Source of the DNA: Tautonia plasticadhaerens | Lineage (GTDB): Bacteria > Planctomycetota > Planctomycetia > Isosphaerales > Isosphaeraceae | Length of the DNA: 64,000 nt | Direction of reading: 5' to 3' | NCBI RefSeq assembly: GCF_007752535.1 | Contig: NZ_CP036426.1 | Coordinates: 4,960,001-5,024,000, forward strand | Part shown: one piece after another, positions 44,286-54,228 of the stretch | Position numbering within the stretch: position 1 is the stretch's first letter | Layout: each line of letters begins with the position of its first letter | Notes under the pieces: model-generated | What the model was told of the DNA's origin: nothing | Database searches by the model: none | The model's input: the letters and a program-made list of their open reading frames with translations, nothing else | Program-made: the position numbers and the translations under genes

Positions 44286-45986
44286 ATGGTAACGGAGCCA
44301 CGCCCGATGCCTGTCATTGCCTATAGCTACATCCGGTACGCTCGCCCGGAGCAGATGCCGGGCGACAAGTTCAGACGACTGTCCGAGCGGACGATCGAGA
44401 TCTGCGAGAAGAACGGCTGGATGCTGGACGACACGCTCACGATCAGCGACCTCGGTGTCCCAGCGTCCCGGTCGGGGGACTCAACGCAGGGGGCACTGGG
44501 CTCCTTCTTGGGCGAGATCAGGGCGGGGACAGTGCCCGCCGGGAGCGTCCTGATCGTCGAGCACCTCGATGGCCTTTCACGGGACAAGATCAACGGCACA
44601 CTTGAGATGTTTCGTGAAATCCTTAACTCTGGAGTTACTCTCTATACGCTCATTCCAGATCGACACCATACACGGCAGAGCGTGGAGGACATCGCTTCGC
44701 TCCTGGAGCCGATCCTCGCCATGAGCCGGGCGAATGAGGAGAGCGCCCTGAGGAGCGACCGGCTGAAGCGATCCTGGAAGGAGAAGAGGGATCGGATCAA
44801 GTCCGGCGAGGTCCTGAGCGGCAGGCTCCCCGCCTGGATCTCGCCGGAGGACGGCAAGCTCCGCATCAACGAACACGGCGACAGGGTCAGGGAGCTAGTA
44901 CGACTCCTGCTGAAGGGTCACGGGACGACGGCGATCTGCAAGAGGTGGAATGCCGAAGGCGTGCCGACCATAGGGAGATCCCAGCACTGGACCAGGTCAT
45001 ACATCCAGAAAATCACCCACAGTCGTGCGCTAATTGGCGAATATCAACCCCATGTGATTCAGGGGGGAAAGCGGATACCGGCCGGCGATCCGATCCCGGA
45101 TTACTACCCGGCGCTCGTCGACGAGGCGACCTTCTACGAGATCCAGGGGCTGCTGGAGAAGAGGAAGACCAGCCGAGGAAGAACAGGATCGAAGATAGTT
45201 AACCTTTTCACGGGTTATGTGTACACGCAGGACGGCTTCCCGGCGACCCTCGTCCAGAAGGGATCGAAGGGCCGCAAACACCGACTCGTCTCCTCGGGAG
45301 CCCTCCGGGCCTGCGAGGGGGCGATGCCGTACCGGTCCTTCGACTATGCCCTGATCGAACGGGCGATCCTGACGTTCTTCCGGAGAGTCCGGGTCGACGA
45401 CCTGTTCCCTCCGACCGATGGCTCGTCGGACGAGTTGCAGAGGCTTGCCGGGAGGCATGAGACCATCCGGGCGCAGGTTGCTCGGCTCGAAAGCAAGCTG
45501 GAGACGGAGGGCGACCTGGAGCCGCTGCGGAGGGCAATTCGGAAGCTCGAAGACGAGCGTCGGCAGGCGCAGAGAGATCTCGATGAACAGCGGGCAAGGC
45601 TGAACACCCCCAGGGCGGAACACCTCGATGAGACGCAATCCCTATTGCGCCTCCTGGACACTGCGAAGGAAGGCCAGGTGGGCGACATCCGCCGACAGAT
45701 AAGGAACCGCCTTCGGCAACTGATCGACGAGATATGGCTCAACATCAACGACCAGGATTACGGCAGGACCTGCCTGATCCACTTCTATACGTCCGACGGA
45801 GAACGGCAGTGCATCCTCATCAATCACATTGGTCAATTATTTGAATACGTCCTCTACAACGAGGAGATTGCTGTTCTTGGCGAGGAAAGCCACAAGACGG
45901 GCAAGGGCTGGGTGCTGCCCCCAGACAACGCCGCCGGGTTCTTGGCGGACTTCCGGCGTGAGAAACAGTCGGCTCTAAAGCGGTGA
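44286..45986 (+). CDS. Serine-recombinase-family protein lacking the catalytic serine
   Basis: 566 residues (545-560 if started at the ATG at 44307, which has GGAG upstream). The resolvase-like domain (about 10-160) reads AYSYIRYARPEQ where active relatives read Y-x-R-(F/V)-S, so Ala19 replaces the nucleophile. ISDLGVPASRSG and LIVEHLDGLSRDKIN keep the other motif positions. A recombinase domain (about 180-290, YIQKITHSRALIGEYQP), a degenerate zinc-ribbon region and a long coiled coil (about 380-450) follow. Base composition is noticeably less GC-rich than neighbouring genes, suggesting transfer. It may be a dead integrase, a DNA-binding regulator or use another residue. Confidence 0.85.
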   Translation: MVTEPRPMPVIAYSYIRYARPEQMPGDKFRRLSERTIEICEKNGWMLDDTLTISDLGVPASRSGDSTQGALGSFLGEIRAGTVPAGSVLIVEHLDGLSRDKINGTLEMFREILNSGVTLYTLIPDRHHTRQSVEDIASLLEPILAMSRANEESALRSDRLKRSWKEKRDRIKSGEVLSGRLPAWISPEDGKLRINEHGDRVRELVRLLLKGHGTTAICKRWNAEGVPTIGRSQHWTRSYIQKITHSRALIGEYQPHVIQGGKRIPAGDPIPDYYPALVDEATFYEIQGLLEKRKTSRGRTGSKIVNLFTGYVYTQDGFPATLVQKGSKGRKHRLVSSGALRACEGAMPYRSFDYALIERAILTFFRRVRVDDLFPPTDGSSDELQRLAGRHETIRAQVARLESKLETEGDLEPLRRAIRKLEDERRQAQRDLDEQRARLNTPRAEHLDETQSLLRLLDTAKEGQVGDIRRQIRNRLRQLIDEIWLNINDQDYGRTCLIHFYTSDGERQCILINHIGQLFEYVLYNEEIAVLGEESHKTGKGWVLPPDNAAGFLADFRREKQSALKR

Positions 45987-46170
45987 GAGGACCGTCGGCT
46001 GCCTAATTGTGTGCGGACGAGCGCCATGCTTTCGTCGCCGACTATCACACGGTCCTAGCCCCCGCCGCCTGGGGCGATGATGGCGAGTGGCAACGATTCC
46101 GACTGGCAAGGTGCAGGAGTTAATAATGGTCATTGATATTGCCGATCGATGATCTTAGGAAACACGTCTA

Positions 46171-47391
46171 GTGGTCGTCCGCTATTGAGTTGCCGGGTAT
46201 AGTCGGTGCAGTTTGATCCGGGCATCCGCCGTGGTGAACTGCCACCGAATGCCCACCATCCGCTCGTTGCGGTCCTCCTCCCACGCCGCGACCTCCCGCT
46301 TCAGTTCCTCGCTCGACCCGATCCGCCGGTCCAGGCACTGCCTCGCCAGCACCGACAGCTCGATCTCCGCCATGTTCAGCCAACTCCCGTGCTTCGGCGT
46401 GTGGTGGATCTCCAACTTCCCGGCGATCCGACGGGCCCGCTCCGGCGGGAACGCCTCGTACAGCGAGGCGATCTTGTGCGTGTTCAGGTTGTCCATCACC
46501 AGCACGACCTTCTCCGCCTCCTCGTGCACCTCCTCCACCAGCCAACGCACCACCTCGGCGAAGTCCAACGCCGTCCGACGCTCGGTGACGTGGACCGCAC
46601 GCCACCCCAGCAGCGGCATCGTCACCATGAACAGGTTGGCCGTCCCGTTGCGGACGTATTCGTGATCGAACCGCTCGAGCCGCCCTGGCGCTGCCGGGAT
46701 CGGCACGACCGTCTCGCCGATCAGTTGCTTGCTCGCCTCGTCGAGGCAGACCAGCGGTCGCGTCTCGTCGTAGGGCCGGTGGTAGACCTCCAGCACGTCC
46801 TCCATCGCCGCCACGAACTCGGCGTTCGCCTCCGGCGGGATGCACCACTGCTGCTTCAGATGCGGCCTCAGTTCGCTTTTTTCAAAGAGCGGCGCACCGT
46901 CTCGTCGGAGATCGAGGGGACGATCTCCAACTCGACGAGCTTGTCGGCCAGCAATCGCATCGTCCAGGCCTTGCGGCCGTCGGGGGGCTCCGAGCAGGCC
47001 AGGGCGATCAACTTCGCCTCGGCCCGGCCGTCGAGGGCCCGCTGGCGGCTGGGACGGGCCTGCGTCTTGCGGACCAGGGCGGCCTCCAGGCCCTGCTCGA
47101 CGAACCGCTGGCGGACCCGCTCGATGGTGGCGACAGAGACCTCGACGGCCTCGGCGATGCGGTCGTCGGGCCAGGCGGGCCCGCCCTCGGCGGCATCAGC
47201 CTTGAGGAGGATGCGGGCATGGGCCAGTTTCAGAGCGGAGGCCTTGCCGGCGGAGATGAGATCGAGGAGGGCCTGGCGTTCGTCGGCGGTGAGCGTCACG
47301 ATGTACTTCTTCATGTCGATGCTCCTGAAGCGGTTAGGGCTCCAGGAGAACCGATTGCAGCCCATCCCTCAAGTCGTCAGTGGCCGACCAC
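46171..47391 (-). mobile_element. IS630-family element
   Basis: Inverted ends GTGGTCGTCCGCT (from 46171) and GTGGTCGGCCACT (inverted, to 47391) are each flanked by TA (46169-46170; 47392-47393), the target duplication of the IS630/Tc1 group. It carries a transposase in two frames (46182-47314). Confidence 0.88.
46182..47314 (-). CDS. IS630-family transposase, two frames joined at an A6 run
   Basis: The frame from ATG 47314 (MKKYIVTLTADERQALLDLI) holds the helix-turn-helix region to SLKKAN and stops at 46868. The -1 frame continues without a break from the run of six A (46877-46882 on the plus strand read as T6): SELRPHLKQQWCIPPEANAE, then LVCLDEASKQLIGE (first Asp), VLVMDNLNTHK (second Asp) and HGSWLNMAEIELSVL (Glu), ending at 46182. 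The clean junction at a homopolymer favours programmed frameshifting or slippage over decay. The part from ATG 46814 could also be made alone. Confidence 0.8.
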
Positions 47392-47642
47392 TAGCCAACC
47401 GAGCCCTCAATCCGTATTATCCTCTCGCCGGGCACGAGCCCGGCAAAAAATGGGAACCAAAGGGGTGATCTTGCTCACATCGTCAGCCTCTTCGCCACAC
47501 ACCGGAGACCATTAATCAGTAGTTTCCCCGAATCACTCCACCCCATCTCCGGCGGTGCGTAGCGTCTCCCCGCTACCCGCACCGTGAGGTGGCTCGGTCG
47601 GCCCCGGATTTCCCGCCTCGAACGCCCGTCGGCGTCGGATCG

Positions 47643-49025
47643 CTACCCGCCGACCCCGCCGACCCCGCCGACCCCGCCGCACGACCGCCTCGAACCGTCC
47701 TCCCGCCCTTCTCCCAGCCATTCCGACAGGAGCCGCCGGATTTCCGGGCCGTGCCGTCGCAGCAGTCGTTCGACATCGAGCACGCTCGGCCGGTCCTTCT
47801 TGCGGTTCCACGGCGGCCGGAACCACCAGCCCACCTCGCCGGCCGCCTCCAGCCGGAACTGGGCCAGCCGCAGCAGGCTCATCGTCACCCACTGGGCCTG
47901 GCTCGTCCGCTCGATCGGCTTCCTCGTCCAGGCCCGGCACTGCTCCCATCCCAACCGCTGCTTTAGGTCTCGAAATCCGTCCTCCTGCCGGAAGCGGGCG
48001 GCGAACAACTCGACCATCTGAAGCCCGGTCAACTCCACGGCCGAGGTGACCAGGGCGAACCGCTTCTTGTACCCCTCGACGCAGGCGACGACCGCCTTGA
48101 TGGGCACCCCATGGCCGGCCACCCGCCACCGGCCGACGACCTCCTTCCAGCGGACCCGCCGCCGCCGGCCGTAGACCAGGGCGTGCCCCTCGTGCCACGG
48201 CCCGGACCACCGGCCGCCCCGGCGGGGCGGCTCCAGCTTCTTGCCCCACTTCGGCATCGGCCCCCGCTGCCCCTCGCGGCGTCCGGTCGGCGGCGGGGCG
48301 TGCAGCCGGGCGTCGTGCCGCAGCCGGGTCAGGAACTCGATGCGGGGCGAGTCGCCCTCGGGCGTGACCAGCGGCCGGATCACGCTCTTCAGGGCGTAGC
48401 CGCCGTCGAAGACGGCCAGGTGCCGCCCGCCGGTGATCCGGGCCTGCTCCCGGATCAGTTCCACGGCCAGTTCGCACTTCGTGCGGAAGCCCACCTTCGG
48501 CCCGACGAACCCCGACCGGGCCGGCAGTTGCGACTTGCGGAAGTAGAGCCGTCCCGAGACCGGCAGGAACCAGGCGGGCCGACCGGGCTCATCGAGCAAG
48601 GCCCCGAGCACGACCCAGTTATGGGCCCGGACGGTGGCGGCCCGGTTGGGGCAGCGGGCGGTGTACTCGTGGAACGTGCAGGTTCCCCAGACGTGCTTGC
48701 CCGAGCGGTGGACCTTGGTGTCATCGACCGCCGGGGCGTGATAGCCGTGCCAGGTGCGGCCGGGGGCCTGCTCGACGAGCCGGGTCAGGCTGCGGGTGAC
48801 GGCCCCGGCATCCCAGGCCCCGTACTCGGCGAAGCGTTCCATCGCCCGCCAGTCGGCCGGCCGGTCGAGGGCCAGGACCGACTGCGTGACGGTATGCTCC
48901 TCGACGTTGAGGGCCAGGCCGGTGACCCACTCGACGAAGCGGCGGTGTCCGGGCCGGTTGAAGGCCCAGGCGAAGCGGGCGAGCAGTGCTTGCCAGATCG
49001 ACCAGAGCAGCGTAGCGTCGGTCAT
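47643..49025 (-). CDS. IS4/IS701-like DDE transposase
   Basis: 460 residues, start MTDATLLWSIWQALLARFAW at ATG 49025. The catalytic positions are recognisable: HAPAVDDTKVHRSGKHVWGT (first Asp), HLAVFDGGYALKSVIRPL (second Asp), FRQEDGFRDLKQRLGWEQCR (Glu). The C-terminus is Gly-Val-rich, encoded by a 9-bp tandem repeat just before the stop. It appears intact. The exact family (IS4 superfamily group) cannot be settled by eye. Confidence 0.85.
   Translation of the reverse strand: MTDATLLWSIWQALLARFAWAFNRPGHRRFVEWVTGLALNVEEHTVTQSVLALDRPADWRAMERFAEYGAWDAGAVTRSLTRLVEQAPGRTWHGYHAPAVDDTKVHRSGKHVWGTCTFHEYTARCPNRAATVRAHNWVVLGALLDEPGRPAWFLPVSGRLYFRKSQLPARSGFVGPKVGFRTKCELAVELIREQARITGGRHLAVFDGGYALKSVIRPLVTPEGDSPRIEFLTRLRHDARLHAPPPTGRREGQRGPMPKWGKKLEPPRRGGRWSGPWHEGHALVYGRRRRVRWKEVVGRWRVAGHGVPIKAVVACVEGYKKRFALVTSAVELTGLQMVELFAARFRQEDGFRDLKQRLGWEQCRAWTRKPIERTSQAQWVTMSLLRLAQFRLEAAGEVGWWFRPPWNRKKDRPSVLDVERLLRRHGPEIRRLLSEWLGEGREDGSRRSCGGVGGVGGVGG
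47652..47678 (+). repeat. 9-bp tandem repeat GACCCCGCC x3
   Basis: Three perfect copies at the 3' end of the IS4-like transposase gene, encoding its Gly-Gly-Val tail on the minus strand. Confidence 0.9.
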
Positions 49026-49151
49026 CGGGGCATCTCCTGGTGCGGGACCGGATGAGGTGGTGATCAACCCATCAAGGTCCGATCGGGAGATGCCCCGCTC
49101 AAGATGCAACAGGAGGCCGGTAGGAGTGCAGGTTTTCGGGGAAACTACTGT

Positions 49152-50237
49152 CTAGAAGGGCAGCAAGAGTTGCCGACCAGAACGGGGCGCCGAGTCGAAT
49201 TCGAGTGAAGACACGGTTACGCCAAGCAACCGGATCCCCTGACTGGTCGGGAATAGCGGCTCGGTGAGCGCGAAGACGAGTCCCTCGAGTATGGCCCGCG
49301 ATGCAACCGGATCATCGATGGTCCGACTGCGGGTGATCTGCCGGAAGTCGGAGAATTTGACCTTGAGCGTCGCCGTCCGGCCCCGGATCGTCGAACTCTC
49401 GCAGTAGGACCAGACCTTGTTGATTAGCGGCTCGAGGACCGCGCGGGCCTCCTCGGGCGTGAAGATGTCGGCTCCGAACGTCGCCTCCGCGCCGATGGAC
49501 TTGCGGACGCGATCGGCAGAGACGGGACGCTCGTCGATGCCCCGAGCCAGCCAGTAGTAGTAGGGGCCTACCTTGCCGAAATGTTCCTGGAGGTACGACA
49601 ACGATCGGGCCTTCAGGTCGCTGCCGGTGTAGATCCCGAGCCCCTCCATCTTCGACTGCGTCGCGGGGCCGATCCCGTGGAACTTCCCCACCGGCAGGGC
49701 TTCGACATAGGCAGGCCCCATCCCCGGCGTGATGACGAACAGGCCGTCGGGCTTGTCCTCGTCCGATGCCATCTTCGCCAGGAACTTGTTGTAGGAGACC
49801 CCGGCCGACGCGGTCAGCCCCGTCTCGACGCGGATCCTGGCCCGGATCTTCTCGGCGATCTCGGTGGCCGAGGCCATGGATTTCAGGTTCTCGGTGACGT
49901 CGAGATAGGCCTCGTCGAGCGAGAGGGGCTCGATGAGCGGCGTGTACTCGGCGAAGATCGAGCGGATCTGGTGCGACACGGAGCGGTAGACGTCGAACCG
50001 CGGCTTCACGAAGATCAGCCCGGGGCACTTCCGCCTCGCCGTGACCGACGGCATGGCGGACCGGACGCCGAAACGTCGGGCCTCATAACTCGCGGCCGCC
50101 ACGACTCCCCGCTCTCGCGAGCCGCCGACCGCGATGGGCTGACCGCGGAGCTCGGGATGATCACGCTGCTCGACGGACGCATAGAAGGCGTCCATATCGA
50201 CGTGAATGACCTTTCGCGGCTGATCCGGCCCGACCAC
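49152..50237 (-). CDS. dinB: DNA polymerase IV (Y-family translesion polymerase)
   Basis: 361 residues, complete. The catalytic metal motifs are HVDMDAFYASVEQRDHPELR and LIEPLSLDEAYLDVTE. The palm/finger region has YEARRFGVRSAMPS, the helix-hairpin-helix region VGKFHGIGPATQSKMEGLGI, and the little-finger domain IRGRTATLKVKFSDFRQITR. The C-terminus SAPRSGRQLLLPF resembles a beta-clamp-binding peptide (QLLLPF). It starts at GTG 50237, giving VGPDQPRKVIHVDMD. An IS4-like element sits directly after its stop and an IS5 begins 39 bp upstream, so its native promoter may be displaced. Confidence 0.95.
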   Translation of the reverse strand: MVGPDQPRKVIHVDMDAFYASVEQRDHPELRGQPIAVGGSRERGVVAAASYEARRFGVRSAMPSVTARRKCPGLIFVKPRFDVYRSVSHQIRSIFAEYTPLIEPLSLDEAYLDVTENLKSMASATEIAEKIRARIRVETGLTASAGVSYNKFLAKMASDEDKPDGLFVITPGMGPAYVEALPVGKFHGIGPATQSKMEGLGIYTGSDLKARSLSYLQEHFGKVGPYYYWLARGIDERPVSADRVRKSIGAEATFGADIFTPEEARAVLEPLINKVWSYCESSTIRGRTATLKVKFSDFRQITRSRTIDDPVASRAILEGLVFALTEPLFPTSQGIRLLGVTVSSLEFDSAPRSGRQLLLPF

Positions 50238-50276
50238 GCTCGCGTCCTCGGACTCAATGACCTCGATCCGGTCTTA

Positions 50277-51210
50277 CTGGCTATCCGGTAATCGGGCCAC
50301 CTCGTAAACTCTTGCTCGATCAGGAGGTCCGCACCACACGCCGACGACGGAGCATGCCCCGCTGCGGAAGCCCTACCCCTCCGACCTCACCGACGAGCAG
50401 TGGGCCCTCATCGAGCCGCTGATCCCCGCCTACGAGGTCGGTCGGCCCCGGGAGGTCGACATGCGGGAGGTGCTCGACGCCGTCCTCTACCTCAACCGCT
50501 CGGGCTGCCAGTGGGACATGCTGCCGCACGACCTGCCGCCCAAGAGCACCGTCTACGACCACTTCGCCCGCTGGCGGGACGACGGGACGTGGCAGCGGAT
50601 CATGGACACCCTGCGGCAGCGGGTCTGGGCCGAGGCCGGCCGTGAGCCGAGCCCGAGTGCCGGGAGCATCGACAGCCAGACGGTCAAGGGCACGGAGGTC
50701 GGCGGCGAGCGGGGCTACGACGGCGGCAAGAAGCTCTCGGGGGTGAAGCGGCATATCATCGTGGATACGCTGGGGTTGCTGCTGGTGGTCGTCGTCTCGG
50801 CGGCCTCGGCCGACGACGGGACGTATGCCCCCGAGGTGCTGGGCGAGTTGACCGCCGAGCACCGCAGCCGGCTGGAGTTGGTGTGGGCCGACTCGAAGTA
50901 CCACAACCACCGCCTGGAGTCGTGGCTGGCGGAGGAGGAAGTCGGCTACCGGATCGAGGTGGTGAGCCGGCCGCCCGGCTCGAAGGGGTTCGTGAAGTTG
51001 CCGAGGCGTTGGGTGGTGGAGCGGACCTTCGCCTGGCTGGGGCGCTACCGGCGGCACAGCTGGGACTACGAGTGGTATCCCGAGTCGAGCGAGTCGATGA
51101 TCCGCATCAGTTCGATCCATCGGATGCTCAGGCTCTTGAAGCCGGATTGGTCCAGCCGGCAGGCACCGTTCAAGTACCGGAAAGTGCAGGAATAATTACC
51201 GGACAGCCAG
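50277..51210 (+). mobile_element. IS5-family element with TTA target duplication
   Basis: Inverted ends CTGGCTATCCGGTAAT (50277-50292) and ATTACCGGACAGCCAG (51195-51210), one mismatch, flanked by TTA on both sides (50274-50276; 51211-51213). 934 bp, typical for the family. Confidence 0.9.
50461..51195 (+). CDS. IS5-family transposase
   Basis: 244 residues from ATG 50461 ([20 protein letters not shown]). The conserved N-terminal segment [20 protein letters not shown] is encoded in frame upstream from about 50360 but has no ATG or GTG start; a nearby ATG (50352) is out of frame by two bases. The DDE residues are present: [20 protein letters not shown] (first Asp), [10 protein letters not shown] (second Asp), [18 protein letters not shown] (Glu). 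The protein may be truncated at the N-terminus or use a non-standard start. Confidence 0.8.
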   Translation: MREVLDAVLYLNRSGCQWDMLPHDLPPKSTVYDHFARWRDDGTWQRIMDTLRQRVWAEAGREPSPSAGSIDSQTVKGTEVGGERGYDGGKKLSGVKRHIIVDTLGLLLVVVVSAASADDGTYAPEVLGELTAEHRSRLELVWADSKYHNHRLESWLAEEEVGYRIEVVSRPPGSKGFVKLPRRWVVERTFAWLGRYRRHSWDYEWYPESSESMIRISSIHRMLRLLKPDWSSRQAPFKYRKVQE

Positions 51211-51422
51211 TTAGTCTCTCGATCGGGCTGCCACCGGAAGGCTCACTTTCGGCGGTAGTGGCCTCTCGAAATTCTACCGCACAAATGACCACTCGCGCAC
51301 AAAAGTCCCGAGGCGCCGCGGAATCGCCTTGGCGCCCGCGGGGGGTTGAACTGCTAATCGGGTCTGCAACGGTCGTTGAGGCGGCCCAAGGCACCATCAC
51401 CCGGGCATGCCCCCCGCGGGGA

Positions 51423-52882
51423 TCACGGCTCCGGCCAGAGGGCGTTGAGGGATTCCACGGTCCGATCGACGAGCACCTGGCCCCCTTCCGGGCCGACGAG
51501 GGCGCTCTCCACGATGGCGCTGTAGCCCCCGCCTCGGGTGGCCTGGGCCGTCGGGACGTACGAGCCGGGGCCGGCGAGCTGGATGAGGAAGGTCTGAAGC
51601 GCCCGGCTCCGGGCCTTGATCCGGATGCCGAACTCGGTGAACAGCTCGAAGTCGTTCGTCGCGATCGCGACGTCCCCCAGCCGGATCGCGTGCAGCTCCA
51701 TCGGATACGGCCCGACGTCCCCGGACTGCTGGCGCTCGAACCTCGACACGACGTCGCCGTGCCAGACGACCAGCCGGCGGTTGCGAGGATCCTCCGACAG
51801 CGACTCGACCTTCGCGCGGGCCTCGGCGGCCTCGGCCTCGGTGACCTCCCGGGCGGGCAGCTCGATCGTCGCGACGGTGTGGGTGAGGACCGGATCGGAA
51901 TGCTGCTCCCGGCGGGCCCCCTCGTACGCCTCGTCCCAGGCGGCGACGAGGCGCATCGAGAGTTCCTCCAGGCGGGTCAGGCCGCGGAGGGCCCGCATGC
52001 GTTCCTCGGCGCGCTCGCGATACATGAGGTGGGGGGACTGGTCTCCGGCCGCGCCGGTCCAACCCAGCACGAGCAGATCCTCCCCGTGGCGTGAGCAGAG
52101 CGTCTCGCGGACGTCGTGCCAGAAGTCGGCGTTGATGGACGAGCGTCCCACGACCTCCTGGGCGGACAGGCGACGTTGATCGCCGTGGCGAGGAGGTCAC
52201 CGTCTGAGTCCCAGAAGAAGAGGACCTCGACGCCGTGGTCCTCGGGGCCCTCGATACCTCGGAAGTCGGGGCGATCGGTCGGGCCGTACATCTGGGCCCG
52301 GCCGTCGGCGTACACCGACCGGCGATTCTGGCCCAGGACGGCGTGCCCGAGCCCCCAGCCGACCCGCCCCGGCGTGCGTTCTTCCCAGGCCCGGATGACG
52401 GCGTCGGCGACCCGAACCGACAGGAACTCGGCGTACTCGGACGGCGGCATGACGCCCGCCTCGGGGATCGCATAGTCCCCCTCCGCCGTGACGGGCGCGG
52501 TGTGGGTGTGGGTGGCGCTGAGCACCAGCTTGCAGGGATCGACGTCGGGTAGGCGTTCACCGACGAGTTGCCGGACCCGTTCGAGGACCGCGGCCTCGAT
52601 CGCGACGAGGTCGCATGAGACGAGGATGGCATGATCGAGGGCCCGGTCGCCCTCTCGTGATTCCAGGGCGAGAGCGGTGGCCGTGACCGGGCTCTCGACA
52701 CGCTGGGAAATGCGGGTCTGCATCTGGCCGGCGAGGGCGGCGGGACGGTCGGGGGTGATGCTCACGGTGGCCCCGCCGATATGCAGGTCGGCGGCCGGGC
52801 ATGAGGCGTTCGGTGCGAGCGTCGAGAGGACGGCGAGGAGGCCGAAGATCGACGACAGCCTCGGCGGTCTGGCGAGCGGCAT
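51423..52882 (-). pseudogene. Neutral/alkaline ceramidase-like protein, frameshifted
   Basis: About 485 codons. The 5' frame starts at ATG 52882 with a signal peptide and the ceramidase N-terminal domain: ATVSITPDRPAALAG, ALDHAILVSCDLVAIEAAVL, LVLSATHTHTAP. At about 52161-52166, after AINVACP, the frame is lost; the rest (VVGRSSINADFWHDVRETLC, LVLGWTGAAGDQSPHLMYRE, then to SLNALWPEP) continues in another frame to 51423. One missing base restores a single protein. It would be an exported amidase or ceramidase-like enzyme. The lesion may be real or a sequence error. Confidence 0.85.
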
Positions 52883-52994
52883 GGCCGGGTTGCTCCTGGT
52901 ACAGTTGCCGGGGAGGGAGGTTCGCCTGGAGAGCTGGGGGCCTCCGCCTCAGTCATGTTCGGCTGAGTCTCAGACGGACCTCAGGGCGAGGCTA

Positions 52995-54228
52995 GTGGGC
53001 CGTCAATCTTCAATTGACGGGTAAAGCTTCCGCAGCTTCCGGCGAGCGGCGGCCAGTGTGAAGGTCCAGTGGATTCGGGCTCTCCTCACATTCCGCCGGT
53101 GTTCCCAGGCCGCCACCTCCGCCGCCAGCTTGGCCGGACCCTCCAGCCGGCGATCCAGGCATTGCTGGTTCATGACGCTGATCTCCGTCTCGGCCATGTT
53201 CAGCCAACTGCCGTGCTTGGGTGTGTAGTGGAACTCGATCCGGTCCAGGAGCCGACGTGCCACCTCCGGCGAGAACGCCTCGTAGGGGCTCGCCCCGTCG
53301 TGCGTATTCAAGTTGTCCTGCACCAGCAGGACCTTCTCCGCTCGGGGGTAGTGCACCTCCACCAGGTCCCGGATGCAGCCGGCGTAGTCCCGCCGGGTCC
53401 GGCGTCCGGTCACCTTGACATGACGCCAGCCCCGCAGCGGCTCGCACATCATCAACTGGTGGCAGACGCCCTCCCGCTCGTACTCGTAGTCCACCTGAGC
53501 CGGTCGGCCCGAGCGGCACCGCCTGGGTGGCCGCACCTCGCCGAAGAGTTGCTTGCACGCCTCGTCGAAGCAGGCGACCGGGAACCTCGGGTCGTAGGGC
53601 CGCAGGTGGACCTGGATCACGTCCTCCATCCGCCAGACGTACTCGGCGTCGGCCTCGGGCGGGATGCACCGGGTCTCGACGATTCAGGGCTTGATGTCGT
53701 TCTTTTGAGAGCCTGGCGGACGGTCTCGGTGCTGATCGACTCGGCCAGGCCCAGGACGACCAGTTCGTCGGCCAGCAGTTGCGGCGTCCAGTGGCATCGG
53801 CCCTGCGGCGGATCGCTGCACGCCAGTCGGACCAACCGCTGCTCGATGTCCCCCTTGATCTTGATCTTGTCCGGTCGTGGCGGCTGGGGACCCCGACTGA
53901 TGGCCGCCTGAACGCCGTCGATGACGAACCGCTGACGGACCCGGGCGATGGTTCGTAGGCTGACCCCAAGTGCGTCGGCGATCCGCTCATCCGAGTGCTC
54001 TTGGCCGGCTCTGGTATCGGCCAGGAGGAGGATACGGGCATGGGCCAGCTTGCGGGCGGCAGCCTTGCCGGTGGAGACCAGGTGCTGCAACTCAGCCCGC
54101 TCCTCCTCGGTCAGGGTGACCCGGTACTTGTCCATCGCGATGCTCCTGGTTCATGAGGTTCGTGCCTTCGCCAAACCTCATCAAGGCAGGACCCTACGCT
54201 ACCGGTCAAATGAAGATTGACGGCCCAC
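52995..54228 (-). mobile_element. IS630-family element inserted at the SGNH hydrolase 3' end
   Basis: Long inverted ends beginning GTGGGCCGTCAATCTTCA match at 25 of 27 positions. TA is duplicated at 52993-52994 and 54229-54230. The insertion replaces the last residues of the neighbouring hydrolase. Confidence 0.9.
53003..54135 (-). pseudogene. IS630-family transposase, frameshift plus nonsense codon
   Basis: The frame from ATG 54135 (MDKYRVTLTEEERAELQHLV) holds the helix-turn-helix part to RQALKR, then drifts. The -1 frame from the AAAA run at 53703-53706 reads KNDIKP, then hits TGA (53684-53686) where Trp is expected, and continues IVETRCIPPEADAEYVWRME to the DDE part: VACFDEACKQLFGE, VLLVQDNLNTHDG, HGSWLNMAETEISVM. 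Unlike the copy at 46182 it cannot be rescued by one slip, so it is probably dead. Confidence 0.85.

Larger units (their letters stand above)
47517..49150 (-). mobile_element. IS4-like DDE element
   Basis: Perfect 16-base inverted ends CAGTAGTTTCCCCGAA (47517-47532) and TTCGGGGAAACTACTG (49135-49150), 1634 bp long. No clear target duplication. The right end lies one base from the stop codon of the DNA polymerase IV gene. Confidence 0.88.

Noticed and set aside
47652-47678. GACCCCGCC repeats as a regulatory iteron array
   Set aside because: Only three 9-bp copies, inside the transposase coding tail; a simple coding tandem repeat.
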